Shown: one piece after another, positions 23,442 to 32,421 of the stretch
How the letters are laid out: each line of letters begins with the position of its first letter
How positions within the stretch are numbered: position 1 is the stretch's first letter
NCBI RefSeq assembly: GCF_049199905.1
Contig: NZ_JBLZPK010000065.1
Location: forward strand, 124,001 to 188,000
Source of the DNA: Shinella sp032095155
Lineage (GTDB): Bacteria; Pseudomonadota; Alphaproteobacteria; Rhizobiales; Rhizobiaceae
Reading direction: 5' to 3'
DNA length: 64,000 nucleotides
Translations under genes and position numbers: made by a program
The notes under the pieces: generated by a model
What the model saw: the letters and a program-made list of their open reading frames with translations, nothing else
Database searches by the model: none
What the model was told of the DNA's origin: nothing

Positions 23442-24098
23442 ATGAGCGCACAACTCGCCCGCTACCTGAAGGATTTCGGCGCACCGCCGCGCGCCAAGGC
23501 GCCGACCTTCCAGCCGCCGAGCTTCGGCACTGAGGACGAAAGCGCGACGACTGCCGAACCCTTCGCCATGCCGCTCGCCTTGCCGCCGGTCGATATCGAG
23601 GCCGAACGGGCCACCGCCTTCGCGGAGGGACGCTCGGAGGCCGAGGCCGAGCTTCATGCCAGGTTCGACGCCGAGATGGATGCCTTGAAAGAGGCGCACA
23701 AGGCCGAACTGGAAACGCTGCGCCTGCGCTACGAGCAGGACTATGCCAGGGCGCTCGCCGAACGCTTCTCGATGCTGACGGGCGAGGTTGCCGATGTCGT
23801 CGCCGCCCAGACCGCGCAGGTGCTGGCACCCGTCATGAACCAGATCCTGACCAAGGGTGCCGTCGCCGATCTCGCGCGCATGATCACCGAAGGGCTGCAA
23901 GACGGCGAGGGCGTGACCATCACGGTGAAGGGGCCGGCAAACCTCTTCGAACAGCTGAAAGCGCGTTTCGACGACCCCGCGCCGGTCTTCCGGCATGTCG
24001 AGACGCAGGATGTCGATTTGACGGTGGAGTATGGCGAAACCGTCCTGGTAACACGGATGGCAGCCTGGGCTGATACCGTACGCAAGGTGCTTGCATGA
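23442..24098 (+). CDS. FliH-like flagellar export stator protein
   Basis: This 218-residue cytoplasmic protein has a Pro-rich N-terminal segment, then a long charged helix (residues about 50-110: EAERATAFAEGRSEAEAELH, EAHKAELETLRLRYEQDY). The C-terminal alpha/beta part (LAPVMNQILTKGAVADLARM, VTITVKGPANLFEQLKARFD, VDLTVEYGETVLVTRMAAW) has the layout of FliH/YscL/V-ATPase stator subunits. No other FliH candidate is in the window, so this is probably the FliI partner. The call is by architecture, not by strong sequence identity. It overlaps motB by an ATGA. Confidence 0.6.
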   Translation: MSAQLARYLKDFGAPPRAKAPTFQPPSFGTEDESATTAEPFAMPLALPPVDIEAERATAFAEGRSEAEAELHARFDAEMDALKEAHKAELETLRLRYEQDYARALAERFSMLTGEVADVVAAQTAQVLAPVMNQILTKGAVADLARMITEGLQDGEGVTITVKGPANLFEQLKARFDDPAPVFRHVETQDVDLTVEYGETVLVTRMAAWADTVRKVLA

Positions 24099-25309
24099 GC
24101 GAAGGCGAAAATCACCACCACGGCAAGAACGAGATCATCATCGTCAAGCGCCATGGCGACCATGACGGCGACCACCATTCGGCCGCCTGGAAGATCGCCT
24201 ATGCCGACTTCATGACGGCCATGATGGCGTTCTTCCTCGTGATGTGGCTCGTCAATGCCGCCAATGAGAAGACGCAGGCCTCCGTTGCCGCCTATTTCAA
24301 CCCGATCAAGCTGACCGACGACAAGCCGGCCGACAAATCGGTGAAGAAACCTGCCAACAGTGCGGAAGGCGAGGCGACGCAGGACAAGTCCAAGGAAGCC
24401 GGCCAGAAGAAGGCTGCCGGCAACGGCGCCGAAAGCGGCAAGGACGAAAGCACGACGGCGGGCGAGGAGACGAAGAACTCCGAGGCTAACTTCTTCGAGA
24501 ACCCCTATTCGGTCCTGTCGGAGATCGCGCAGGAAGTCGGCCAGCAGGCCAATGTCAGCGCCAAGGGCGAAGGCGGTGCGGCCAATTCCGGCCCGGCGAC
24601 GGGTGCTGATGGCGGCGAAGCCTATCGCGACCCGTTCGATCCCGACTTCTGGACGCAGCAGGTCGACATTTCCCAGGCGACCAGCAACGGCAGCGAAGGC
24701 AAGGCGAACCAGCAGGTCGCCGTCGCCAGCGACAAGACCGTGCAGGAAGCGCTCGCCAAGGACGATGCAGAGAAGGCGGAAGCTGCCAAAGCCGAAGCCG
24801 ACAAGGCAGAAGCTGAAAAAGCCGCCGAAGAGAAGAAGACCAAGGAAGACGACGACGCCGGCAAGCTGAAGGCCGAGATCACCCAGCAGATCGGCACGCT
24901 CGGCAAACTGGCGGAAGGCCTGACCGTGACGCCCGCCGAGGGCGGCCTGCTCGTCAGCCTGACCGACCAGATGGACACGCCGATGTTCAATATCGGCTCG
25001 GCGCTGCCCAAGCGCGAGATGGTGCTGGCTATGGAGAAGATCGGCAAGATCCTCGAAAGCCGCCCCGGCGCCATCGCCATCCGCGGCCATACCGACGCAC
25101 GGCCCTTTGCCGGCGGCAAGAACGACAACTGGCGCCTGTCCATGGATCGCGCGCAGAGCGCCTATTACATGCTGGTGCGCGGCGGGCTTGCGGAAAAGCG
25201 CGTGAGCCAGGTCACCGGCTTCGCCGACCGGCGCCTCAAAGTACCGTCCGATCCCATGGCGGATGCGAACCGCCGTATCGAAATCCTCATCCAGGCCGAA
25301 GGCGGCTGA
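24095..25309 (+). CDS. motB: Flagellar motor protein MotB
   Basis: MotB anchors the stator to peptidoglycan and carries the proton-conducting Asp. The 404-residue protein has a His/Asp-rich N-terminus, one transmembrane helix AWKIAYADFMTAMMAFFLVM with Asp38 at the proton-binding position, and a C-terminal OmpA-like domain (AIRGHTDARPF, WRLSMDRAQSAYYMLVRGGL). Between them lies an unusually long linker (residues about 70-265) rich in Lys, Glu and Ala, as in S. meliloti MotB, which interacts with MotC. It overlaps the upstream FliH-like gene. Confidence 0.95.
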   Translation: MSEGENHHHGKNEIIIVKRHGDHDGDHHSAAWKIAYADFMTAMMAFFLVMWLVNAANEKTQASVAAYFNPIKLTDDKPADKSVKKPANSAEGEATQDKSKEAGQKKAAGNGAESGKDESTTAGEETKNSEANFFENPYSVLSEIAQEVGQQANVSAKGEGGAANSGPATGADGGEAYRDPFDPDFWTQQVDISQATSNGSEGKANQQVAVASDKTVQEALAKDDAEKAEAAKAEADKAEAEKAAEEKKTKEDDDAGKLKAEITQQIGTLGKLAEGLTVTPAEGGLLVSLTDQMDTPMFNIGSALPKREMVLAMEKIGKILESRPGAIAIRGHTDARPFAGGKNDNWRLSMDRAQSAYYMLVRGGLAEKRVSQVTGFADRRLKVPSDPMADANRRIEILIQAEGG

Positions 25310-25312
25310 TCG

Positions 25313-26644
25313 ATGGGCCTGTTCCGCCGCCTTCTCCTGACAGGTACGGTTTTCTGCGCAGCGCTCGGTGCCGGTGCACCCGCGCGCGCGGACAGCCCCG
25401 AGGATATCGAGCCCTACAAGATGATCCGGTCGCTGCAATATGTGCAGGACACGGTGGTGCTCGGCGATCACTCGGCCATGGAGATGCAGCGTTTCCTGCT
25501 GACCACCATCGACGACCGGCTGCGCACGGCCGAATCCTCTGTCTTCGACGATCCGCGCAACGTGGATGCAGCCCTCGTCTATGCGATGAGCGGCGGCAAT
25601 CCGGAGACGCTGGAACTCTTGATCAAGAAGGATGTCGACGGGCATTTCGATTCCCGCCTGACGGATGCGTTGCGCGCCTATCTTTCCGGCCGCGGCACGC
25701 AGAGCGTCAAGTCGCTTGCGGAGATCTTTCCGGAATACAAGCGGTCGCGCGTCGGACCTTACCTTGCGCTCGTCTCGGCCAATTCGGTCATCCGCAAGGA
25801 CCCGGCGCTGGCGCTGACCTATTTCGATTGGGCGAGGCTCGTCGCGCCCGGCACGATCGTTGAGGAGGCGGCGCTACGCCGCTCCATCTTCATCACCAGC
25901 GAGGCCGGCTGGATCGACAAGAGCATGATCTATGCGAATCGCTATGCGCGCCGCTACCTTGGCTCGCCCTATGCCAGCCAGTTTGCCGATCTGTTCGTGA
26001 AGCTGGCCGTCGATCATTTCGATGAACTTAAGGAAGAGGACATCCTGGAGGTCCTTTCCTTCATGGACGTGCCGCGCCAGCGCGAGGTCTATCTGCGCAT
26101 GGCGCGCCTTGCAGCCATCACCGGCAAGAACAAGCTCGCGACGCTCGCCGCCACACGGGCGCAAATGCTGTCTGACGACGGCGAAAGCGTACCCAAGGTT
26201 CTGGCGGATCTCTATTCGGGGCTCGCTTCCGTGCCGTCGGGTGACGTCGCCTCGGCTATGGAGGCGATTGCCGCCATTCCCGACGACAAGCTTTCGCCGA
26301 AGGACCGGGCATTGAAGGCGGCGGCGAAGGCGGTGGCCGAGGAAGTGTTGCGGGCGCCGGAGACGGCCGCAGTGGAAGAGAGCGTGCCGCAAACGCAGGC
26401 TGCCCTTCCGGCGGAGGGTGAAGACCCTTCCTATGACGGATTGAGTGAGGCCGAAACGGCAGACCGGAATATGGATCCGCGCGCAGGCGCGGAGGAGACC
26501 CCGGTCGCAGCCGCCGAGCCTGAGACGGAGAAGAAAGAGCAGCAGGAGAAGGCGGGTATCGATCCGGCTTTCGACACCTTCGTGTCGAGCGGCCGGTCCA
26601 AGCTCGACGCCATCGACGCGCTCTTGAAAGGAGAAGGCAGTTGA
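25313..26644 (+). CDS. motC: Periplasmic motility protein MotC
   Basis: This 443-residue exported protein has a signal peptide cleaved near ARA-DSPED. The body is helical and TPR-like (e.g. SLAEIFPEYKRSRVGPYLAL, ALTYFDWARLVAPGTIVEEA) and an acidic Ala/Glu-rich C-terminal third follows. MotC is special to rhizobia and binds the periplasmic part of MotB to open the motor; MotE is its chaperone. It starts three bases after motB and its stop overlaps the TTG start of fliK. Confidence 0.92.
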   Translation: MGLFRRLLLTGTVFCAALGAGAPARADSPEDIEPYKMIRSLQYVQDTVVLGDHSAMEMQRFLLTTIDDRLRTAESSVFDDPRNVDAALVYAMSGGNPETLELLIKKDVDGHFDSRLTDALRAYLSGRGTQSVKSLAEIFPEYKRSRVGPYLALVSANSVIRKDPALALTYFDWARLVAPGTIVEEAALRRSIFITSEAGWIDKSMIYANRYARRYLGSPYASQFADLFVKLAVDHFDELKEEDILEVLSFMDVPRQREVYLRMARLAAITGKNKLATLAATRAQMLSDDGESVPKVLADLYSGLASVPSGDVASAMEAIAAIPDDKLSPKDRALKAAAKAVAEEVLRAPETAAVEESVPQTQAALPAEGEDPSYDGLSEAETADRNMDPRAGAEETPVAAAEPETEKKEQQEKAGIDPAFDTFVSSGRSKLDAIDALLKGEGS

Positions 26645-28161
26645 GCACCATCGGCAACGGTATTAACGGCGTCGTGCCGGGACAGACGTCGTCCAAGAGC
26701 AAGGCGGCCCACGGTAAAACGGCGGACACCGCGGAAAAGAGCGCGTTCGCCAACGCGGTGGCCAGCCTGCAAGGCAAAGCCGGCGATGGTGAGAGCGGTC
26801 GCAAGGGCGGGCGCATCTCTATTGCCGAGACCGGCCGCAGCCAGATCCAGATCGAGCAGACCACCGACACGCGCACAAGTACCCCGCGGGACCTAACCGC
26901 ACTCGCAGAGGCCTTGCAGGAGGCGAGCGTCGCATCGTCGTCCGCCAGGACGGAAAAGGCGCCTCTTGAAGAGCAGTTTGGTCCGCATAAGGATGAGAAG
27001 GGGGCACCGCTCCACAAGACGCGGGCGGACGACCACGAGGCTGGCGGAGCCGCTACGAAAAAGGGCGACGAGCCCAAGGCCAAGCATGAGGCGGAAGATA
27101 AGCTTCAGACGGTACGTGGCGATTCCAAGGACGTTAAGGGCACCAAGGACGGCAAGGACGCCAAGACCGTTGACGAAGCTCCAGCCGGGAGCGATGTCGG
27201 CAATCTCCTCGAAATGCTGAGTACGCCTGCTGCCATTCCGCAATCCGTCATCAATGGCGCTGCCGCCCAGGTAGCGGCATCCGGTATCATGCCGGATGTG
27301 AAGGGGCAGGCGGGCGAGAAGGGCGCGGCGAAGGCCGAGATCGCACTCACCGCGAAGGCTGATGGTAAGGCAACTGCCAATGCGGACGCCGCGCTGCTCG
27401 CCGATACGGCTGAAGCTGGCGAAGTGCCCGAGTCGGATACGGACCAGCTCTTCCGGCTGATCCGCGCCGACGGCAAGGGCCGGGACCTCGATATGAGCAT
27501 TTCCGGTACCGGCGAGCGCACGAGCGTGCGCGACGCCAGCCAGACCGCCGCCAAGGCCGAGACGGTGACCGTGCTCGATTCCCGCCGCTACATCGGCCTG
27601 GCGCAGACCGGCAATGCCGGTGCGGTGACGACCGCCATCGCGCAGGACCCGAACTGGGCGGCATCGCTCAGCTCCACCAGCGGCCTCAGCCATTCTGAGG
27701 AGGCGGTCACCGGCAAGGTCGTCAATACGCTGAAAATTCAGATGAAGCCGATCGACCTCGGCATGGTGACGGCCACACTGCGCCTGCATGGCGACGCGCT
27801 GGTCGTTTCGCTGCAGGTGGAGACGGGCGAAGCCTATCGTCAGCTCAGCGACGATCAGGACGCCATCGTCAAGGCGCTGCGTGGCCAGGGCTTCGCCGTC
27901 GACCAGGTCAGCGTCCAGCTTTCGCCGGTCGATCGCGGTAGCGGCACGCCGCAGCAGGGCGACGGACAGTCCTCACAGCAACAGCAGCAGTTCTCCAGTC
28001 AGCCACAGGCCCGTGAGGGCGGTAACGGCCGCCAGGGCGGCAATGGCGACGGCACACGCACTTTCGCAGGCGAAGGAACCTCCCATGACGGCAACACGTC
28101 GGAAAACGCTTCTGGTCTCGCTGGCGGCCAGCCTGTGCGCTCTGGCGGCGTCTACCTCTGA
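26641..28161 (+). CDS. fliK: Flagellar hook-length control protein FliK (formerly MotD)
   Basis: The 506-residue protein starts at a TTG overlapping the motC stop, with AAGGAGA eight bases upstream. A long low-complexity N-terminal ruler-like region rich in Lys/Ala/Asp/Gly is followed by the conserved C-terminal FliK domain at about residues 358-430 (LKIQMKPIDLGMVTATLRLH, ALRGQGFAVDQVSVQLSPVD) and a Gln/Gly-rich tail. In rhizobia this gene was first named motD and later shown to be FliK, which measures hook length and switches export specificity. Its last 77 bases overlap the next gene in another frame. Confidence 0.88.
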   Translation: MSTIGNGINGVVPGQTSSKSKAAHGKTADTAEKSAFANAVASLQGKAGDGESGRKGGRISIAETGRSQIQIEQTTDTRTSTPRDLTALAEALQEASVASSSARTEKAPLEEQFGPHKDEKGAPLHKTRADDHEAGGAATKKGDEPKAKHEAEDKLQTVRGDSKDVKGTKDGKDAKTVDEAPAGSDVGNLLEMLSTPAAIPQSVINGAAAQVAASGIMPDVKGQAGEKGAAKAEIALTAKADGKATANADAALLADTAEAGEVPESDTDQLFRLIRADGKGRDLDMSISGTGERTSVRDASQTAAKAETVTVLDSRRYIGLAQTGNAGAVTTAIAQDPNWAASLSSTSGLSHSEEAVTGKVVNTLKIQMKPIDLGMVTATLRLHGDALVVSLQVETGEAYRQLSDDQDAIVKALRGQGFAVDQVSVQLSPVDRGSGTPQQGDGQSSQQQQQFSSQPQAREGGNGRQGGNGDGTRTFAGEGTSHDGNTSENASGLAGGQPVRSGGVYL

Positions 28162-28663
28162 GGCTGCGACATCGGCGGGCAGCTGCGAGCGCGAGATCCT
28201 CGCCGCTGCCGCGAAATACGATATCCCGGCCGGCATCCTCTATTCCGTCGGTCTCACCGAGACCGGCCGGAAGGGATCGTTGCAGCCCTATGCCATGAAT
28301 ATCGAGGGCAAGGCCTATTTTGGCCGGAACCAGGAGGAGGCGTTGCAAGCCTTCCAGGCGGCGCGGGCGCACGGCGCCAAGCTGATCGACCTAGGCTGCA
28401 TGCAGATCAATCACCATTTCCACGGCGACCAGTTCGCGTCGCCGGCGGAAATGTTCGACCCGCGCAAGAATGTCGAATATGCGGCGTCCTTTCTTGCGCG
28501 TCTCCACGCCAGGCATGAGACCTGGACCATGGCTGTCGCCCGTTACCATGCGGGCCCGAACAACGACCCCGCGCAGAAGCGTTATGTTTGCCGGGTGATC
28601 GCCAATCTGGTTGCGACGGGCTATGGAAGCTGGACGACGAACGCGAAAACGTTCTGCCAGTAA
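28085..28663 (+). CDS. Flagellar-cluster lytic transglycosylase (SLT domain)
   Basis: This 192-residue exported protein has a signal peptide (RRKTLLVSLAASLCALAAST) and an SLT-type transglycosylase domain. The presumed catalytic Glu59 sits in ILYSVGLTETG, followed by CMQINHHFHGDQF and VARYHAGPNN. The ATG at 28,085 lies inside fliK in another frame; upstream codons of this frame are only fliK shadow. The FlgJ-like rod-binding protein here (38,649) lacks a muramidase domain, so this enzyme probably opens peptidoglycan for rod assembly (inference). Confidence 0.87.
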   Translation: MTATRRKTLLVSLAASLCALAASTSEAATSAGSCEREILAAAAKYDIPAGILYSVGLTETGRKGSLQPYAMNIEGKAYFGRNQEEALQAFQAARAHGAKLIDLGCMQINHHFHGDQFASPAEMFDPRKNVEYAASFLARLHARHETWTMAVARYHAGPNNDPAQKRYVCRVIANLVATGYGSWTTNAKTFCQ

Positions 28664-28837
28664 TTCTATTAAAAGTTGATATTTTGAGCCTATTCGGCCT
28701 GTGCCGTAATGTGGCAGGAATGCGCCCTGTTTTGGCATGGCAAGGCGCAGCGTTAACCTTTGTTAACTTTTCCACCGTAAAATTGTGGCGCAATCCCGGA
28801 TAAGCTACTATATGTAGACCAAATCGGCACGAAATTC

Positions 28838-28852
28838 TTAATCAACTGTTAA
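28838..28852 (+). promoter_or_regulatory. CtrA-type box upstream of rem/ftcR
   Basis: An exact TTAA-N7-TTAA (28838-28841 and 28849-28852), about 90 bases before the regulator's ATG. A near-match with six bases between the halves (GTTAACCTTTGTTAAC) lies at 28,752-28,767. The surrounding 280-base gap is AT-rich and holds no gene, so it is likely the promoter region of the master regulator. Confidence 0.55.
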
Positions 28853-28943
28853 ATTCACCCAGTCACTTTCTCTAGTTGCCGGTGATTCGCCCGATTCGTA
28901 CCACTGCCTGAACGAAGCACCACACTGATTCGGAGGCGGACGA

Positions 28944-29618
28944 ATGATCGTAGTGGTTGATGAGCGCGAGCTCGTGAAAGACGGCTATACTTCTCTTTTT
29001 GGTCGCGAGGGCGTACCCTCGACGGGGTTCGACCCCCGTGAGTTCGGCGAGTGGGTCAACACCGCTGCCGATTCCGACATCGATGCGGTCGAGGCATTCC
29101 TGATCGGTCAGGGCCAGCACGGCATGGAACTGCCGCGGGCGATCCGGGATCGTTCGCAGGCTCCGGTCATCGCGGTCAGCGATACACCGTCGCTCGAAAA
29201 CACCCTTGCGCTGTTCGACAGCGGCGTCGACGACGTCGTGCGCAAGCCGGTTCATCCGCGGGAAATCCTGGCCCGTGCGGCGGCCATCCGGCGCCGCCTG
29301 AAGGCGCTCACCAATTTCACCGAGATCGGCCCTATCAGGGTGTTCTCCGATGGTCGCGATCCCGAGATCAACGACGAGGTCTTTCCGTTGCCGCGCCGCG
29401 AGCGCCGCATCCTGGAATATTTGGTCGCCAACCGCGGCCGCCGGCTTTCCAAGACCCAGATCTTCAACGCGATCTACGGCATTTTCGACGAGGACGTCGA
29501 AGAGAACGTGGTCGAAAGCCACATCAGCAAGCTGCGCAAGAAGCTGCGCAAGAAGCTCGGTTTCGACCCGATCGATTCCAAGCGCTTCCTTGGCTACTGC
29601 ATCGATTGGCAGGGCTGA
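28944..29618 (+). CDS. ftcR: Flagellar transcriptional activator Rem/FtcR (OmpR-type response regulator)
   Basis: This 224-residue protein has an N-terminal receiver-like domain (MIVVVDERELVKDGYTSLFG, KP at residues 101-102) and a C-terminal OmpR-type winged helix (LPRRERRILEYLVANRGRRL, ENVVESHISKLRKKLRKKLG). The position of the phospho-acceptor Asp appears to be Glu50 (DIDAVEAFLI), so the receiver may act without phosphorylation. Orthologues are Rem of S. meliloti and FtcR of Brucella, which activate flagellar operons. It is transcribed alone and is followed by a 12-bp hairpin. Confidence 0.92.
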   Translation: MIVVVDERELVKDGYTSLFGREGVPSTGFDPREFGEWVNTAADSDIDAVEAFLIGQGQHGMELPRAIRDRSQAPVIAVSDTPSLENTLALFDSGVDDVVRKPVHPREILARAAAIRRRLKALTNFTEIGPIRVFSDGRDPEINDEVFPLPRRERRILEYLVANRGRRLSKTQIFNAIYGIFDEDVEENVVESHISKLRKKLRKKLGFDPIDSKRFLGYCIDWQG

Positions 29619-29628
29619 AAAAGTTTGT

Positions 29629-29660
29629 GCTCCGGCGGGGAAGGCGGACCCCGCCGGAGC
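29629..29660 (+). terminator. 12-bp hairpin after rem/ftcR
   Basis: GCTCCGGCGGGG (29629-29640) pairs perfectly with CCCCGCCGGAGC (29649-29660) around an 8-base loop, 11 bases after the stop codon. There is no T-tract, but the stem is strong and it separates the regulator from flgE. Confidence 0.65.
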
Positions 29661-29729
29661 ACATTGCAGCCAGCTTCACGCAAGGCCCGTCCCATAGGGT
29701 CTAGGTGACGAGACGAACGGGGATTTGAT

Positions 29730-30929
29730 ATGAGCCTTTACGGTACGATGAGAACGGGTGTTTCCGGCATGAACGCCCAGGCGAACCGCCTGAGCACGGT
29801 TGCCGACAACATCGCGAATGCGAACACGACGGGCTACAAGAAGGCCTCGACCCAGTTCTCCTCGCTGATTCTGCCCGCGACGGGCGGCGCCTACAATTCC
29901 GGCGGCGTGACCACCGACGTGCGCTACTCCATCGCCTCGCAGGGCACCTTCACCTACACGACGTCGTCGACGGACCTCGCCATCAACGGCAAGGGCTTCT
30001 TCATCGTCAAGGGCAGCGACGGCCAGGAATACATGACCCGCGCCGGCGCCTTCACCCCGATGGACGACGGCTCGCTGCAGAACTCCGCCGGCTTCACGCT
30101 GATGGGCTACGAATATTCCTCGACCGAGGATCCGACGATCGTCGTCAACGGCTTCGACGGTCTGGAAGAGATCAACCTTTCCTCCGGCGAACTCAGCGCC
30201 ACGGGTTCGACCGAGGGCGCGCTCGACGTCAACCTGCCGTCGAATGCGGCTGACGGTTTCGAGAAGAAGACCTCGCTCAAGGCCTATGACAGCCAGGGCA
30301 ATTCGCGTCTGATCGAATTCAATTACACCAAGGTGTCGGACAACAACTGGACGGTCGAGGCGACCTACGACGGCACGTCTATCGCCGGCCCGATTGCCAT
30401 GGTCTTCGGCACCGACGGCAAGCTCCTGTCGCCGTCGCCGGCAACGATCACGACCAGCGCGCTGGCCACCGGCGGTGCGAACCTCGCCTCGCTGGAAATC
30501 AGCATCGGCGGCTCCACCCAGCTCGCCTCCGATTTCGGCGTCTCCAACGGCAAGATCGACGGCAACGCGGCCGCCAAGGTCACCGGTTACGAGATCAGCG
30601 ACGACGGCGTTCTCTCGCTGAAATATTCGAATGGCGAACTGACCCCGAAATACCGTATCGCCATGGCCTCGGTGCAGAGCCCCGACAACCTCAAGCCCCT
30701 GCCGGGCAACGTCTACTCGCAGAGCAACGATTCGGGCGTCGTCGTCATGGGTTATGCCGGCAGCAACGGCTACGGCAGCATCATTTCCGGTGCGCTCGAA
30801 GATTCCAACGTCGATATCGCCGAGGAACTGACGAGTATGATCGAATCGCAGCGTAACTACACGGCGAATTCAAAGGTCTTCCAGACCGGCTCGGAACTCA
30901 TGGAAACGCTCGTCAACCTGAAGAGATAA
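29730..30929 (+). CDS. flgE: Flagellar hook protein FlgE
   Basis: This 399-residue hook subunit starts MSLYGTMRTGVSGMNAQANR with DNIANANTTGYKKASTQFSS. The C-terminus carries GALEDSNVDIAEELTSMIES and NYTANSKVFQTGSELMETL, the axial-protein signature. The Gly/Ser/Thr-rich middle forms the hook surface domains. It is the first gene of the hook-associated operon and is probably controlled by FtcR/Rem from the adjacent gene. Confidence 0.95.
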   Translation: MSLYGTMRTGVSGMNAQANRLSTVADNIANANTTGYKKASTQFSSLILPATGGAYNSGGVTTDVRYSIASQGTFTYTTSSTDLAINGKGFFIVKGSDGQEYMTRAGAFTPMDDGSLQNSAGFTLMGYEYSSTEDPTIVVNGFDGLEEINLSSGELSATGSTEGALDVNLPSNAADGFEKKTSLKAYDSQGNSRLIEFNYTKVSDNNWTVEATYDGTSIAGPIAMVFGTDGKLLSPSPATITTSALATGGANLASLEISIGGSTQLASDFGVSNGKIDGNAAAKVTGYEISDDGVLSLKYSNGELTPKYRIAMASVQSPDNLKPLPGNVYSQSNDSGVVVMGYAGSNGYGSIISGALEDSNVDIAEELTSMIESQRNYTANSKVFQTGSELMETLVNLKR

Positions 30930-30972
30930 TGCGGCCTGAACCCCGCGCGCAGTCGAGAGTTAGGTAAATCCG

Positions 30973-32418
30973 ATGTCGCTTTCAACAGCAATGAAGACTG
31001 CTCAGTCGAGCTTTTCGAACGTAGGCCTGCAATCGGCCGTCGCGTCGAAGAACATTGCCAATGCAAGCGACGCGGCCTATGCGCGCCGGTCGGCGGTTCT
31101 CGCCACGGCCGCAACGGGTGCTTCTGTCGTCGAAACGCAGCGGGCCCAGAACGAGGCTTTGCTGAAGCAGAACCTCCTCAGCATCTCCAAGTCGTCCGCG
31201 CAGGATACGCTCCTGACGGGGCTGACCAACATGAAGATGATGCTCGGCGGCGAGGACTACGAACTCGCCCCGTCCACCTATCTTTCCAAGCTGCGCGACA
31301 ATCTCCAGGCCTTCGCCGACAAGCCGAACGAAGTTTCGCTTGCCGAGACGGTGGTGGCCGATGCCACCGACGTCGCCAATTCGCTGAACAGCACGTCGCT
31401 TGCCGTGCAGAAGATGCGCGCCGAGGCGGATGCCGATATCGGCACTGCCGTGACGGAACTCAACCGTCTGCTCGCCGAGTTCAAGACCTATAACGATCAG
31501 GTCAAGCAGGGCACGGCCGCCGGCACCGACGTCAATGACGCGCTCGACCAGCGCGACAAGCTTCTGACGCAGATCTCCCAGATCGTCGGCGTCAGCACGC
31601 TGAAGCGTACGAACAACGACCTTGCGCTTTATACCAGCGACGGCACGGTGCTTTTCGAGACCGAGCCGCGCACGGTCACCTTCACGTCGACCCCGACCTA
31701 TACGGCGGCGGTCACCGGCAACCAGATCTATATCGATGGCGTCGCCGTCCAGGCGGGTGCCGGCGGCAACACCAGCGCCCAGGGATCGATCGCAGCCCTG
31801 CTGCAGCTGCGCGACGAAGCAGCCCCGGTTTTCCAGAACCAGCTCGACGAAATCTCGCGCGGCCTGATCTCGATGTTCTCGGAGAGCATCGAGACGCCAG
31901 CAGGCTCGGGCACCTTCGTCGACACGGACGGCCTCTTCACCTGGAGCGGCATTCCGACGGTCAATTCGCCCGGTCTCGGTGCGGTGATCAAGGTCAATCC
32001 CGCCGTCATCACCAGCCAGGGCGGCAACGCCATGCTGTTGCGTGACGGCATCAACGATACGTTCAATACCGGCAACAATGCCAGCTTCTCTGATCTGCTG
32101 AAGAGCTATGCGGCGGCGTTCGAAACGCCCATGACCTTCGATGCGGATGCGGCGATCGACACGACGGCAACGATCCTCGCCTTCTCGACAGGCTCGGTCG
32201 GCTGGCTGGAACAGTTGCGCAGCGCGGCGACCACGGCCGGCGACGACAAGGCGGCGCTGCTTGGCCGTACGCAGGAAGCGCTCCAGAACGTGACCTCCGT
32301 CAGTCTCGACGAAGAGCTGGCGCTGCTTCTCGATCTCGAACAGTCCTACAAGGCCTCGGCAAAACTCGTATCGGCGGTCGATGAGATGATCACCGCGCTT
32401 CTCCAGGCGGCAGGCTAA
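30973..32418 (+). CDS. flgK: Hook-filament junction protein FlgK (HAP1)
   Basis: This 481-residue protein starts MSLSTAMKTAQSSFSNVGLQ with KNIANASDAAYARRSAVLAT, and ends SLDEELALLLDLEQSYKASA plus a terminal amphipathic helix, as in FlgK. It joins hook to filament together with FlgL, which follows after three bases. Confidence 0.93.
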   Translation: MSLSTAMKTAQSSFSNVGLQSAVASKNIANASDAAYARRSAVLATAATGASVVETQRAQNEALLKQNLLSISKSSAQDTLLTGLTNMKMMLGGEDYELAPSTYLSKLRDNLQAFADKPNEVSLAETVVADATDVANSLNSTSLAVQKMRAEADADIGTAVTELNRLLAEFKTYNDQVKQGTAAGTDVNDALDQRDKLLTQISQIVGVSTLKRTNNDLALYTSDGTVLFETEPRTVTFTSTPTYTAAVTGNQIYIDGVAVQAGAGGNTSAQGSIAALLQLRDEAAPVFQNQLDEISRGLISMFSESIETPAGSGTFVDTDGLFTWSGIPTVNSPGLGAVIKVNPAVITSQGGNAMLLRDGINDTFNTGNNASFSDLLKSYAAAFETPMTFDADAAIDTTATILAFSTGSVGWLEQLRSAATTAGDDKAALLGRTQEALQNVTSVSLDEELALLLDLEQSYKASAKLVSAVDEMITALLQAAG

Positions 32419-32421
32419 GCT

